The notes beneath the pieces were generated by a model that was not told the DNA's origin, made no database searches, and saw only the letters and a list, made by a program, of their open reading frames with translations. From Rubrivivax sp. (GTDB lineage: Bacteria; Pseudomonadota; Gammaproteobacteria; Burkholderiales; Burkholderiaceae_C): a DNA stretch of 53,933 nucleotides. Shown piece by piece: positions 33,076 to 41,855 of this stretch; positions within the stretch are counted from its first letter, which is position 1, and each line of letters opens with the position of its first letter. The DNA is taken from contig JAUXRG010000120.1 of assembly GCA_030681795.1 (NCBI GenBank), forward strand, positions 1-53,933, in the 5' to 3' direction. The position numbers were made by a program, and so were the translations under genes.

Positions 33076-33861
33076 ATGACTGCCGCCGAACGCGTTCCCG
33101 TCTTGATGTACCACCGCGTGGGTGAAGTGCATGCCTCAGTGGAATCGCGCTACTGCGTAACTCCTGGCCGCTTCGCTGCCCAGATGGGTGCGCTGGCCAC
33201 GCGCGGGTACCGCGCCGTGGGCATCGACGCCTTCGTGGGCTGGCTCGCCGGCGGCCCGCAGCTCACGGCCGGCGACTTCGTCCTCACCTTCGACGACGGG
33301 TTCCGCGGCGTGCGAGAACACGCGCTGCCCGTGCTTGAACGGCTGGGTTGGCCGGTCGCCATCTTTCTGGTCACGGATCTCTTGGGCGGCGTTGACGCCT
33401 GGAATGCAAGCGGGAGGCACGGCGGAGGCACCTACCCGCTGCTGACGCCCGATGAAGTGGTGGAGATGCAGGCTCGCGGTTGCAGCTTCCACTCGCACAC
33501 CCGCACCCACGCCAGCCTGCCAATGCTGGCCGACGGCGCCTTGGCCGACCAATTGACAGGCTCGCGCGCCGCCGTGGAGAAGCTGCTCGGCCTGCGGGCC
33601 GACCTCCTGGCCTATCCCTACGGCCATGTGGATGACCGGGTCGAAGCAGCGGCCCGCGCGGCCGGCTACCGCGCAGCGTTTTCCGTACAACCTGGGTTCA
33701 ACCGCTGTGACCTGAACCCATTCCGCATCCGGCGCCTCGATGTCTTCGGCACCGACTCGCCAGGCGCGCTTCTGCGCAAAATGCGTCTGGGGAGCAACGA
33801 CGGCAGCCTGCGCAATCTGTTGGGCTACTACTGGCGTCAGGCAGTTGGCACAGGACGCTGA
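33076..33861 (+). CDS. Polysaccharide deacetylase family protein (NodB-like)
   Basis: A 261-residue NodB-homology carbohydrate esterase 4-type protein. Motif 1 is LTFDDGF (residues ~69-75) with the catalytic/metal Asp pair, motif 2 is SFHSHTRTHASL (~138-149) with two metal His, and motif 3 is LLAYPYGHVDDRV. No signal peptide is evident (MTAAERVPVLMYHRVGE), so it may act on a cytosolic lipid-linked or nucleotide-linked substrate. The enzyme would remove N-acetyl groups from a sugar of the polymer. Confidence 0.9.
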   Translation: MTAAERVPVLMYHRVGEVHASVESRYCVTPGRFAAQMGALATRGYRAVGIDAFVGWLAGGPQLTAGDFVLTFDDGFRGVREHALPVLERLGWPVAIFLVTDLLGGVDAWNASGRHGGGTYPLLTPDEVVEMQARGCSFHSHTRTHASLPMLADGALADQLTGSRAAVEKLLGLRADLLAYPYGHVDDRVEAAARAAGYRAAFSVQPGFNRCDLNPFRIRRLDVFGTDSPGALLRKMRLGSNDGSLRNLLGYYWRQAVGTGR

Positions 33862-33937
33862 GGAAGCCCGACAGATTTCGACGAGCAAAGGGCGTCCTCC
33901 CAGGCTTGGATGCGCCACCGGCGGCGAGAATCCCGAC

Positions 33938-34864
33938 ATGATCCCGAAGGTTTCGATCGTCATGCCCTGTCACAACGCACGCGACCATCTGCCGCGCAGT
34001 GTCGGCAGCGTGCTGGCCCAGTCCTTCCAGGACTGGGAGTTGATCGCCGTCGACGATGGCTCCGTCGACGACACGCGCGCCTGGCTCGACGCGCAAGACG
34101 ACGCCCGTATCCAGGTGCACGGCCAACCGAACCGGGGCGTGAGCGCCGCACGCAACGCCGGGCTGGAGCGAGCCTGCGGCGACTACGTTGCGTTTCTGGA
34201 CGCCGACGACACCTGGGAGTCCGACTTTCTGACCGAGATGTTCGCAGCGCTAGCCGGCCACCCCGATGCGGCGTTGGCCTATTGCGGTTGGCAGAACATC
34301 GGCTTGCCTGGGGGGCTTGGGGATCCGTACATTCCGCATGACTACGAAACTCCCGACAAGGAGGTGGCGCTATTCACCAGCTGCCGCTGGCCGATTCATG
34401 CAGCACTGGCGCGTCGACAGGCCGTGAAGGCGGCGGGCGGGTTCGATACGGGTCTCAAGAACGCCGAGGACTACCTGCTTTGGCTGCGCGTCGCTAGCCA
34501 TGCGCCTATCGTGCAGGTGCCCAAGGTGATGGCGTACTACCACTTCCATGGGAACTCGCAAGCATCAGCGCAGGCCGCGCAGGCGGCACTGCATCATCTA
34601 AAGGCGCAGTTGCGCTACCTGCAGGAGCGGCCTCAGTTCGCTGCCGCGCTGCCCCGTCATCGCGTGCGCGAACTGACCTATGGCAAATTGCTTGCTCGCG
34701 GCTACCAGTGCTACTGGAAACGTGACCTTCGCAACGCCCGCACAATATTCCGGGCCGTGATGCGGGAGGGCTATGGCACATTTCCAGACTGGTTGCGGAT
34801 GTTGCCGGCATGGATGCCAGAGTCTTTGCACAAGCGCCTGCTTTCCCTGCGTGACAGCGGGTAG
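33938..34864 (+). CDS. GT2 family glycosyltransferase
   Basis: A 308-residue GT-A fold transferase: KVSIVMPCHNARDHLPRSVG at the start, DDGSVDDT (residues ~39-46), NRGVSAARNAGLERACGDYV, then AFLDADDTWE with the metal-binding DxD-type pattern (~88), and CRWPIHAALARRQAVKAAGG followed by NAEDYLLWLRVA, where the ED pair is the catalytic-base region. The extra ~80 residues at the C-terminus are helical. Donor and acceptor sugars cannot be inferred. ATG 33938 was preferred over an upstream open frame because the family sequence begins there. Confidence 0.93.
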   Translation: MIPKVSIVMPCHNARDHLPRSVGSVLAQSFQDWELIAVDDGSVDDTRAWLDAQDDARIQVHGQPNRGVSAARNAGLERACGDYVAFLDADDTWESDFLTEMFAALAGHPDAALAYCGWQNIGLPGGLGDPYIPHDYETPDKEVALFTSCRWPIHAALARRQAVKAAGGFDTGLKNAEDYLLWLRVASHAPIVQVPKVMAYYHFHGNSQASAQAAQAALHHLKAQLRYLQERPQFAAALPRHRVRELTYGKLLARGYQCYWKRDLRNARTIFRAVMREGYGTFPDWLRMLPAWMPESLHKRLLSLRDSG

Positions 34865-34945
34865 TCCAACCAGGATCGCCCAATCACACCCGGCTCGAGG
34901 AACTGGCCGCGCCCAACGAATGCTGGATTCGGAGTCGCCACTTCA

Positions 34946-35866
34946 ATGCCCTTTCTGACCTTCGCCTTCTGCACCTACAACCGCGCCGACCGCCTGCCGA
35001 AGCTGGTCGAGGCCATGCGCGCGCAGAGCTGCCCCGTGCCTTTCGAGATCCTGGCCATCAACAACAACAGCAGCGACCACACGGCACAAGTGCTGGCAGA
35101 TCTGGAACGCCTAGGTGGCGCGCCGCTACGCTGGGTGACCGAGCCCGTGCAGGGCATCGTGGCGGCGCGCAACCGCGGTATTGCCGAAGCGCTGAATAGC
35201 GACATCCTGGTCTACATCGACGACGACGAGATCCCGCTACCCGGTCTGATCCACGCGGCGGCCGACGCAATACTGAACGAGGGCGCAGAAAGTGTCGGCG
35301 GGCGCGTCGAGATGGACTTCACGACGGTGGCGCGCCCAGCTTGGCTGGAGGACAACCTGCTCGGCTTCCTGGCCGCGGTTGATCATGGTCCGGGGCCGTT
35401 CTGGATCCAGGACGAGAGCACACCCGTCTGGACGGCCAACGTCGCCTACGACATGCGGCTATTCCGCGATGACCTGGCACTGAGATTCGACAAGCGCTTC
35501 GATCGGGTCGGCAATGTCGTCGGCGGCGGCTCCGACGGCGAGATGTTCCGCACCCTGCTCAAGCGCGGCACCCGCATGAGGTACCGCCCCGACATGGCCG
35601 TGCTGCATTCTGTGGAACCGTGGCGACTGAAGCGGAGATACTTTCTGCAGCTGCACTATCGGGCGGGTAGGCGCCGCGGTCAATTCGAGTTGCCGGATTA
35701 TCATAAAAAAGTATTTGGCGTTCCTCCGTTCATGTTCACACAAACAGTGCGCCAATGCTGGACGACCGGAAGTATGGCGATGAGTGGCAAAGGCGGCGTA
35801 TTGCGCCAGGCAATGAATGCAGCCTTTGCCTGGGGAGCAATGGTCGGGTACGGGAAACGTCCATGA
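34946..35866 (+). CDS. GT2 family glycosyltransferase
   Basis: A 306-residue GT-A transferase. It starts FLTFAFCTYNRADRLPKLVE, has INNNSSDHT in place of the commoner DDGS, QGIVAARNRGIAEALNSDIL and VYIDDDEIP (residues ~89-97), then GGGSDGEMFRTLLKRGTRM. This matches the CTYNR class frequently found in exosortase-associated and O-antigen clusters. It is followed by a 162-base A+T-rich space. Substrate unknown. Confidence 0.93.
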   Translation: MPFLTFAFCTYNRADRLPKLVEAMRAQSCPVPFEILAINNNSSDHTAQVLADLERLGGAPLRWVTEPVQGIVAARNRGIAEALNSDILVYIDDDEIPLPGLIHAAADAILNEGAESVGGRVEMDFTTVARPAWLEDNLLGFLAAVDHGPGPFWIQDESTPVWTANVAYDMRLFRDDLALRFDKRFDRVGNVVGGGSDGEMFRTLLKRGTRMRYRPDMAVLHSVEPWRLKRRYFLQLHYRAGRRRGQFELPDYHKKVFGVPPFMFTQTVRQCWTTGSMAMSGKGGVLRQAMNAAFAWGAMVGYGKRP

Positions 35867-36028
35867 GTCGCCTTCGTGGCGATCATGTTAATGCGTCGGT
35901 TTCGATTGTTTTCAAGCTGACCGTATACGGCGGTTTGACTGGGTGATGAGAATGGCATCAAATTCTCACCAGATTTCCTGGCGCTTATGACTTATGTTCA
36001 ATAAGTATTAAATATTCAAGGGGATGAG

Positions 36029-36430
36029 ATGCAGGTAAACTTCTGTCTGCTTGCCTCGGTATTGACAGTCAGTCTTCTTGTTTCTCCGTTGACGGCGCAC
36101 TCGCAGTCAAAGGACATGAAGGATAGCGACTTCGCATTGCTGCCTTCTTTTTGTAAGACAAGACTCCGGGGCAATCCTCAAGAGTGGAAGCCGTTAATGC
36201 AGCGTTGGGGTCGAGATACTTTCGAGGATATTCACCATCACTGTTTTGGGCTCTACTTTCAGAACAAGGCGCGGTTTGCGTCGAAAAAGGTGGACAAGGC
36301 CGAATTTTTGAGGCGCTCGATCGGTGAGTTTTCCTACGTTCTGCAACAATGGCCGGCAGACACCCCGTTGCGGCCAGAAGCGGAAAACGCAAAGAGACAA
36401 TCCGAATTTATGCTTAAATTCCTGAAGTGA
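36029..36430 (+). CDS. Small secreted Cys/His-containing protein, unknown function
   Basis: A 133-residue protein with a signal peptide (MQVNFCLLASVLTVSLLVSP, then LTAHSQ). The mature part shows LPSFCKTRLRGNPQEWKPLM and DTFEDIHHHCFGLYFQNKAR, with two cysteines and three consecutive His, and then a helical pair that looks like a TPR half-repeat (FLRRSIGEFSYVLQQWPADT, RPEAENAKRQSEFML). I recall similar small proteins near exosortase A loci, but cannot verify that. A good ribosome-binding site (AAGGGGATGAG) precedes ATG 36029. Surroundings are A+T-rich with no neighbour within 160 bases upstream. Confidence 0.75.
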   Translation: MQVNFCLLASVLTVSLLVSPLTAHSQSKDMKDSDFALLPSFCKTRLRGNPQEWKPLMQRWGRDTFEDIHHHCFGLYFQNKARFASKKVDKAEFLRRSIGEFSYVLQQWPADTPLRPEAENAKRQSEFMLKFLK

Positions 36431-36715
36431 CTGATATCTATATTTCTCTGAAAACCGCCGTGCCGCCAAGTGACAACTTTTGAATGGAATATTCATTGAC
36501 AGGCTCAGTACGGGAGGGCGATCGCGCCACCATTGAGGCCGTTCGAGTACTGGCCGATTTCTCAACATGTGCGTCGGCCGGTCATATCGGCATCGTGGAC
36601 GAGCCGGCTGCACGCATGTGTCGCTCTCGGCGGTGAAGTCCCTGGTGCGCGGTGGCAGGTCAGTCACCGCTGGCGCTCGCGCCCGCGCGGCCACGATGTT
36701 CCAGGGCGGGCCGGC

Positions 36716-37696
36716 ATGACCGGATCAGGCCAACTTACGCCAGCCGGCGCCGGGGTCGTCAAAGCCGGGCCTTTGGTCAGCGTCATCATTCCGGCCTACA
36801 ACGCCCAGGCTCACCTCGCGGAATGCCTGGCCAGCGTGTCGGGCCAGGTGCACCCGTTTGACCTAGAAATCATCGTCGTCGACGACGGCTCGGCTGACGC
36901 CACGGCCGAGATCGCGCGCCGGACGGCCGGGGTGCAGTGCATCACGCAGCCCAACCGGGGCCCGAGCGCGGCGCGCAATGTCGGCATCGGCGCAGCACGG
37001 GGCGAGTTCATCGCCTTTCTCGACGCCGACGACCTCTGGCCGCCCGACAAGTTGCAAGCGCAGGTCCGGCTCCTGCAGCAGCACCCCGAACTTGCGCTCG
37101 CCTTCGGCGATTGCCGGCAGTTCAGCGCGCAGGGGCCGCGTCCCCGCACGGAGTTCCAGGCCAACCGGCTGGGCCCGCTGGCCTGGGGCCCGGGCCCGGC
37201 CGTCCCCTCCGCGTACGCGCGCCTGCTAGAGGTGAACTTCATCACCACGGGCTCCGTCGTCGTGCGTCGCGAGGTGCTGCAAGAGGTCGGCGGCTTCGCC
37301 GAAGACCTGCGGCTGGTGGAAGACCTGGACCTCTGGTTGCGCATCGCACACCGCCACCCCATCGGCTGGTGCGGCCAGGAGTGCCTGCTGCGACGGCGGC
37401 ACTCGGACAACATCTCGCGCGACGCCGAGGCCATCGGGCTGGCCTATCTGGAAGTGCTGGCCCGCCACGCCGCCACATGGCAACCGGGGGAGGCCGCAGC
37501 GCTGGGGGTGGACGCGGGGCGATTGGCTTCACGTGAGTACCTGAACCTGGCGGAACTGGCGAGGTTGAGCGGCAAGCCGGGGACGGCCTGGAGCTACCTT
37601 TGGCACAGCCTCGCAGCCCACCCTGGGCCGCGCACGCTGTGGCGAGTGGCCAAAGTGGCCGCCAAGCTGCTCGCAGGCGGCGCCGCAGTCCGATGA
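36716..37696 (+). CDS. GT2 family glycosyltransferase
   Basis: A 326-residue GT-A transferase with LVSVIIPAYNAQAHLAECLA, VDDGSADAT, NRGPSAARNVGIGAARGEFI and AFLDADDLWPPDK, followed by VEDLDLWLRIAHRHP (catalytic-base region). ATG 36716 lies 20 residues before the first strand; the longer upstream frame is not protein-like. The 285 bases before it contain no gene that I can support. Its stop overlaps the start of the next gene (ATGA), so the two are co-translated. Confidence 0.92.
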   Translation: MTGSGQLTPAGAGVVKAGPLVSVIIPAYNAQAHLAECLASVSGQVHPFDLEIIVVDDGSADATAEIARRTAGVQCITQPNRGPSAARNVGIGAARGEFIAFLDADDLWPPDKLQAQVRLLQQHPELALAFGDCRQFSAQGPRPRTEFQANRLGPLAWGPGPAVPSAYARLLEVNFITTGSVVVRREVLQEVGGFAEDLRLVEDLDLWLRIAHRHPIGWCGQECLLRRRHSDNISRDAEAIGLAYLEVLARHAATWQPGEAAALGVDAGRLASREYLNLAELARLSGKPGTAWSYLWHSLAAHPGPRTLWRVAKVAAKLLAGGAAVR

Positions 37697-39420
37697 CGCC
37701 AAGGAGCGGTTTCCAAGGCAAGTTCAGGCTCCCGGATGCCGGGCCACCCGGCCCAGGCGCCGAGGCCCATGAGGCCCATGAGGCCCATGAGGCCGCAGAC
37801 TGGACCATGCAAGGCACCTGCGGCGTACTGCACCATGGCGAAATCCACAACGCTGCCGAGCTTCGCCGCGAGCTCGGCTTGGGCCCTTCCACGTCCTTGG
37901 CCCAGGTGCTACTCGCCGGCTGGCGGCGCTGGGCAGACGACCTGTGGTCACGGCTCGACGGCGTGTTTGCGCTGGCGATCCGGGACGCAGACCGCCTGCT
38001 CCTCTACCGCGACCCGTCCGGGCTGTGCAATCTGTACCTGTACCACGGCCAACGCGGACAGGTCGCATTCGGTACCGACCTCAACCGCCTGATGCAGCTG
38101 CCGGGCGTAGCCCGCCGGGTGGCGCGTGCTGGGTTGCACGAGTACCTGCGGTTCGGCGACATTGCGGCTCCCCAGACCATCTTCGAGGACGTGGTTGCCG
38201 TTCAGGCCGGGTGGCGGCTGTGCTGGTCGGCGCGCGGCCTCGAGTCGCACCCAGCGCCGCCAGGCCACGACGTCGAACCCACTATTGCCGACTTCGCTGC
38301 GGCGGTAGACCAGCTCGGTGTTCTGCTCGACGGGGCCGTGCAGCGCCGGTTGGAGGGTGCCTTGCGGCCCGCCGCCTTCCTGAGCGGCGGGGTCGACTCG
38401 GCCCTGTTGTGCGCCCTGGGCCGCCAGCACCGCGCGGACCTGACGGCACTGACGGTGGGCTTCGATGCACCGCACTTCGACGAGAGCCCGGTCGCGCGAC
38501 GCATTGCACAGCACCTCGGGCTGCGACATGAAGTGCTGCGCTTCGACCATGGCGAGTGCTTGTCGGCATTCGAGCGCCTGCGCGCCGGCGCGGAGCAGCC
38601 GGCCGCCGACCCCGCCACCCCGATCACGCTCCTGGCCTTCGAACACTGCCGCGGGCGCTTCGACGCGGTTCTCGACGGCACGGGCGCGGACGAGGCGTTG
38701 GGCATGATGCCGCCGCGCCATGTGCGTCTGGCGGTGGGCTATGCGAGCCTGTTGCCGCCGGCGCTGCGCAGGCAGGTCACAGCCCTGCTGCGCCTGCTGC
38801 CGGGCTTGGCGGGCTACGCGCGGATCACCGACTTCGAGCACCCGGCGGACATGATGATCCGGTGGAGTGGGTTCACCCGCCCCGAGGTCGAGGCGCTTTG
38901 CGGCGAGCCGGTTTCGTTCGCCGACAGCCACTTCTACCGGACCTTTGGCCGATTTCCGCGCCAGGCCCACTTCGCACGCTACAGCGCGCTGCTCGATGCG
39001 ATGCCCGGCGATCGGCTGAGCCAGGCCATGCAGGTCAGCCACCTCACGGTGCGCTTCCCGTTTTGTGACGCTGCGACCGATCGCTACATCCGGCACCTTT
39101 GCACCGACTTCCGGTACTTGCCAGGACAACCCAAGCGCATCCTGCGCGCGCTTCTGGCACGCTATGTGCCGCCTTCGATCTGGGACGCACCCAAGCACGG
39201 TTTCGACTTCCCACTGAGAGATTTTTTGATCAATCACGAGCATGCCCTGGTGAAGCGCTACCTGACAGCCGATCGCTGGCGCCGGACAGGTGGGCTGTCG
39301 CCAGCAGTCGTGCAACAGTACGGCGAGCGCTTCATGGCCGGCGACGCCAGCCTGACCTTCCGGGTCTGGGTGCTGGTGCTGCTTGGTGCCTGGCTGGAGC
39401 AACACGGCGGCCCGTCCTGA
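37693..39420 (+). CDS. Asparagine-synthase-like protein, degenerate glutaminase domain and altered PP-site loop
   Basis: A 575-residue protein of the asparagine synthetase fold. The N-terminal domain retains the shape of a class II amidotransferase (GVLHHGEIHNAAELRRELGL; LLYRDPSGLCNLYLY) but starts MTPRSG, with no Cys2. The synthetase half has AAFLSGGVDSALLCALG (~228-244), then VLDGTGADEALGMMPPR (~330), where the usual GDGxDExFGGY is altered (no GG-aromatic), and PSIWDAPKHGFDFPLRDFL. It is likely to work on a substrate other than Asp, possibly with free ammonia or another amine. A 9-base tandem repeat encodes AHEAHEAHEA near residue 25. Co-translated with the preceding GT2. Confidence 0.88.
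   Translation: MTPRSGFQGKFRLPDAGPPGPGAEAHEAHEAHEAADWTMQGTCGVLHHGEIHNAAELRRELGLGPSTSLAQVLLAGWRRWADDLWSRLDGVFALAIRDADRLLLYRDPSGLCNLYLYHGQRGQVAFGTDLNRLMQLPGVARRVARAGLHEYLRFGDIAAPQTIFEDVVAVQAGWRLCWSARGLESHPAPPGHDVEPTIADFAAAVDQLGVLLDGAVQRRLEGALRPAAFLSGGVDSALLCALGRQHRADLTALTVGFDAPHFDESPVARRIAQHLGLRHEVLRFDHGECLSAFERLRAGAEQPAADPATPITLLAFEHCRGRFDAVLDGTGADEALGMMPPRHVRLAVGYASLLPPALRRQVTALLRLLPGLAGYARITDFEHPADMMIRWSGFTRPEVEALCGEPVSFADSHFYRTFGRFPRQAHFARYSALLDAMPGDRLSQAMQVSHLTVRFPFCDAATDRYIRHLCTDFRYLPGQPKRILRALLARYVPPSIWDAPKHGFDFPLRDFLINHEHALVKRYLTADRWRRTGGLSPAVVQQYGERFMAGDASLTFRVWVLVLLGAWLEQHGGPS
37762..37794 (+). repeat. In-frame 9-base tandem repeat, about 3.7 copies
   Basis: GAGGCCCAT is repeated three times and then begins a fourth (GAGGCC). 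Each unit encodes Glu-Ala-His, so copy-number changes leave the reading frame intact. It lies in the poorly conserved N-terminal part of the asparagine-synthase-like protein. Confidence 0.95.
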
Positions 39421-39436
39421 AAATCGACCCTGCAAC

Positions 39437-41833
39437 ATGAAACCCGAAGATCCGTCCGAAGCACGCCCAGCGCGCATCCTGATGTACACGGCCTACTTCG
39501 CGCCGGAGTACAGCGGCGCGGCGCTCCAGGCCCTCACGCTCGCCAAGGAGCTGAGGCAGCGGGGGCACCACATCGAGTTCGTGACCAACCGCTGGCCGGG
39601 ACTCGCCGAGACCGCCGTGGTCGAAGGCTTTTCGGTGCGTCGGGTGGAACCGGGCCGGATGCACAAGCATCGCGAATTCCGGTTGTGGTTCAACCTGTCG
39701 CGCTACGTCTGGTCGCGCAGGAACGACTTCGACATCCTGCACAGCCACGGGGCTTACTTCACCAACGCCTTCATTGGGCCGCTGGCGCGGGTGCTGGGCA
39801 TGAAGTCAATCATCAAAGCCAGTCTGGCCGTGGACGACCTGCAGGGTCTGTCGAAGTCGATCGTCGGGCGCCTCCATCGCTTCATGTTGCGTCGGATCGA
39901 CGCCTATGTGGCGATCAGCCGCGACCTCGTGCAGGAGTTCCGCGATGGCGGCCTGCCCGCCGATCGGATCCACTACCTTCCAAACGGCATGGATACTGAA
40001 CGCTTCCACCCCTGCGCTGGCGAGGAGCGCGCGCGGCTCCGAGCCGAGCTCGGGCTGCCGGTTGATCGTGCCCTCGTGCTGTTCGTCGGGGTCATGGACC
40101 GTCGCAAGAATATCGCCTGGTTGGCCGAGCAATGGGTGACGCACGACGCTTTCGGCACCGGTGCCTTGCTGGTAGCCGTGGGCCCGCAAGGGCGGGACGA
40201 TCGCGACGGCGACCTCCTAGCGCGAATTGCCGAACTCGCCCGTGATCACCCACAGCGGCTCGTGCTCCACCCGTTCCGCGCCGACGTTGCGCCCTACTAT
40301 CGATGCGCTGACCTGCTGGTCCTGCCATCGGCCAAGGAAGGGTTGCCCAACGTCGTCCTGGAAGCGATGGCCTGCGGCTTGCCTTGCTTGGCCGCACGCA
40401 CCAGCGGTAGCCGCGAACTCATCGTCGAGAGAGAGACGGGCCGCACCTACGCGCCGAACGACGTGGATGAATTCGCTGGCGCCTTGCGACACTGCTTGTC
40501 CGGCGACGGTGCGGCCATGGGAGAGCAGGCGAGGGCCCTGGCCCTGTCTCGTTACTCCATCCAGGCCGTGGCCGACCAGTACGAGGCCATCTACAGCCGA
40601 CTGCTAGACCCGCCACGGCGCATCCTCTACGTCGAGAACGGCATCGGCTATGGAGGGGCCATCATCTGCCTGCGCCACCTCGTGCGCAACCTCGACCGGG
40701 CGCGCTTCGAGCCGTTGGTCGTCACCGGTCTTGGCGACCCGAAATACCAGGAGATACAAGCTGAGGCGCAGTGGCGCCACATCCCGGACAAGCGCGTGGA
40801 CGTGATCTCCATGAAGCAAGCGCTGGGCGCGCGCAAGTGGCCTGATGCGTTTCCCGGCCTGCGCTGGATCCTGAACCAGTCGCTGGCCCGGTTGGACGAC
40901 CTGTTGAATTTCCTGCCGTCTTTTCTGCAGACGCTGTGGATGACCTACCGCTTCAAGCCGGCCCTCATCCACGTCAACAACGAACCGCTGTGCAACCGGG
41001 CGGCCGTGCTGGCGGGGAAGGTGCTCGGGGTGCCGGTGGTCTCGCACGTGCGTGGCGACCAGCAGGGCTCGCTGTTGATGCGTTCTCTCTTCAAGCTGCC
41101 AGACTATTTCATTGCCGTATCACGCTGGGTGTCGGAGAGCATCGGCCGCATCGGCATCGCCGAGGACAAGCGCACCTACATCTACGACGGCATCGAACTC
41201 GAGCGATTGGACTTGCGGGCCGACGGCCGCTCGTTCCGGCAGCGCTTCGGTATCCCTGAGGACGCTTTCACGGTCGGCCTGGTCGGCCTGCTGATTCCGT
41301 GGAAGGGGCAGGCGATGTACCTGGATGCGGCAGAACTCTTGGCTGCGCAGCTGCCGGGCGCGGTCTTTGCAATTGTCGGAGGCACGCCCGACGAGTTCGC
41401 GTTCTTCGAGGCTGAACTCCGGCAGCGGGCCAAGACGCCGGCCTTGCAGGGCCGGGTGGTCTTCACCGGCCACGTCGGCGATATGGCGGCCGTTTACAAC
41501 GGGCTGGACGTCGTCCTGTCGGCCTCGACCTCGCCGGAGCCGCTGGGCACGATGATCATCGAGGCCATGACGATGGCGCGACCCATCGTTGCGCCCAACC
41601 ACGGTGGCGCCGTCGAGATGATCGACGACCTCAAGACGGGCCTGCTATTCGAACCTGGCAGTGCCCGGGACCTGGCGGAAAAAATCCGACTTCTAGATTG
41701 CGATCGCAACCTTGGCCACCGACTGGGGCAGGCAGCCCGTGAGCAGGCCTTGAAGTCGTTCGCCGTCAGCGAGCACGTTCGGCGCGTCCAAGACGTGTAC
41801 GAGCGCATCCTCGGGGCGCGCCCAGCACGCTAG
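39437..41833 (+). CDS. Tandem GT4-GT4 glycosyltransferase fusion
   Basis: A 798-residue protein with two complete GT-B units. The first (residues ~1-395) begins RILMYTAYFAPEYSGAALQA and ends with the GT4 signature LPSAKEGLPNVVLEAMACGL, then SRELIVERETG. The second (~400-798) begins ILYVENGIGYGGAIICLRHL and has IPWKGQAMYL, VDVISMKQALG and ASTSPEPLGTMIIEAMTMAR, with NHGGAVEMIDDLKTGLL. Two consecutive linkages could be made by one polypeptide. Start ATG 39437 lies 16 bases after the preceding stop. It is the last gene of the rightward cluster and converges on the PIG-L gene. Confidence 0.9.
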   Translation: MKPEDPSEARPARILMYTAYFAPEYSGAALQALTLAKELRQRGHHIEFVTNRWPGLAETAVVEGFSVRRVEPGRMHKHREFRLWFNLSRYVWSRRNDFDILHSHGAYFTNAFIGPLARVLGMKSIIKASLAVDDLQGLSKSIVGRLHRFMLRRIDAYVAISRDLVQEFRDGGLPADRIHYLPNGMDTERFHPCAGEERARLRAELGLPVDRALVLFVGVMDRRKNIAWLAEQWVTHDAFGTGALLVAVGPQGRDDRDGDLLARIAELARDHPQRLVLHPFRADVAPYYRCADLLVLPSAKEGLPNVVLEAMACGLPCLAARTSGSRELIVERETGRTYAPNDVDEFAGALRHCLSGDGAAMGEQARALALSRYSIQAVADQYEAIYSRLLDPPRRILYVENGIGYGGAIICLRHLVRNLDRARFEPLVVTGLGDPKYQEIQAEAQWRHIPDKRVDVISMKQALGARKWPDAFPGLRWILNQSLARLDDLLNFLPSFLQTLWMTYRFKPALIHVNNEPLCNRAAVLAGKVLGVPVVSHVRGDQQGSLLMRSLFKLPDYFIAVSRWVSESIGRIGIAEDKRTYIYDGIELERLDLRADGRSFRQRFGIPEDAFTVGLVGLLIPWKGQAMYLDAAELLAAQLPGAVFAIVGGTPDEFAFFEAELRQRAKTPALQGRVVFTGHVGDMAAVYNGLDVVLSASTSPEPLGTMIIEAMTMARPIVAPNHGGAVEMIDDLKTGLLFEPGSARDLAEKIRLLDCDRNLGHRLGQAAREQALKSFAVSEHVRRVQDVYERILGARPAR

Positions 41834-41855
41834 GCACGCGCGGGTCGAACCTCCT

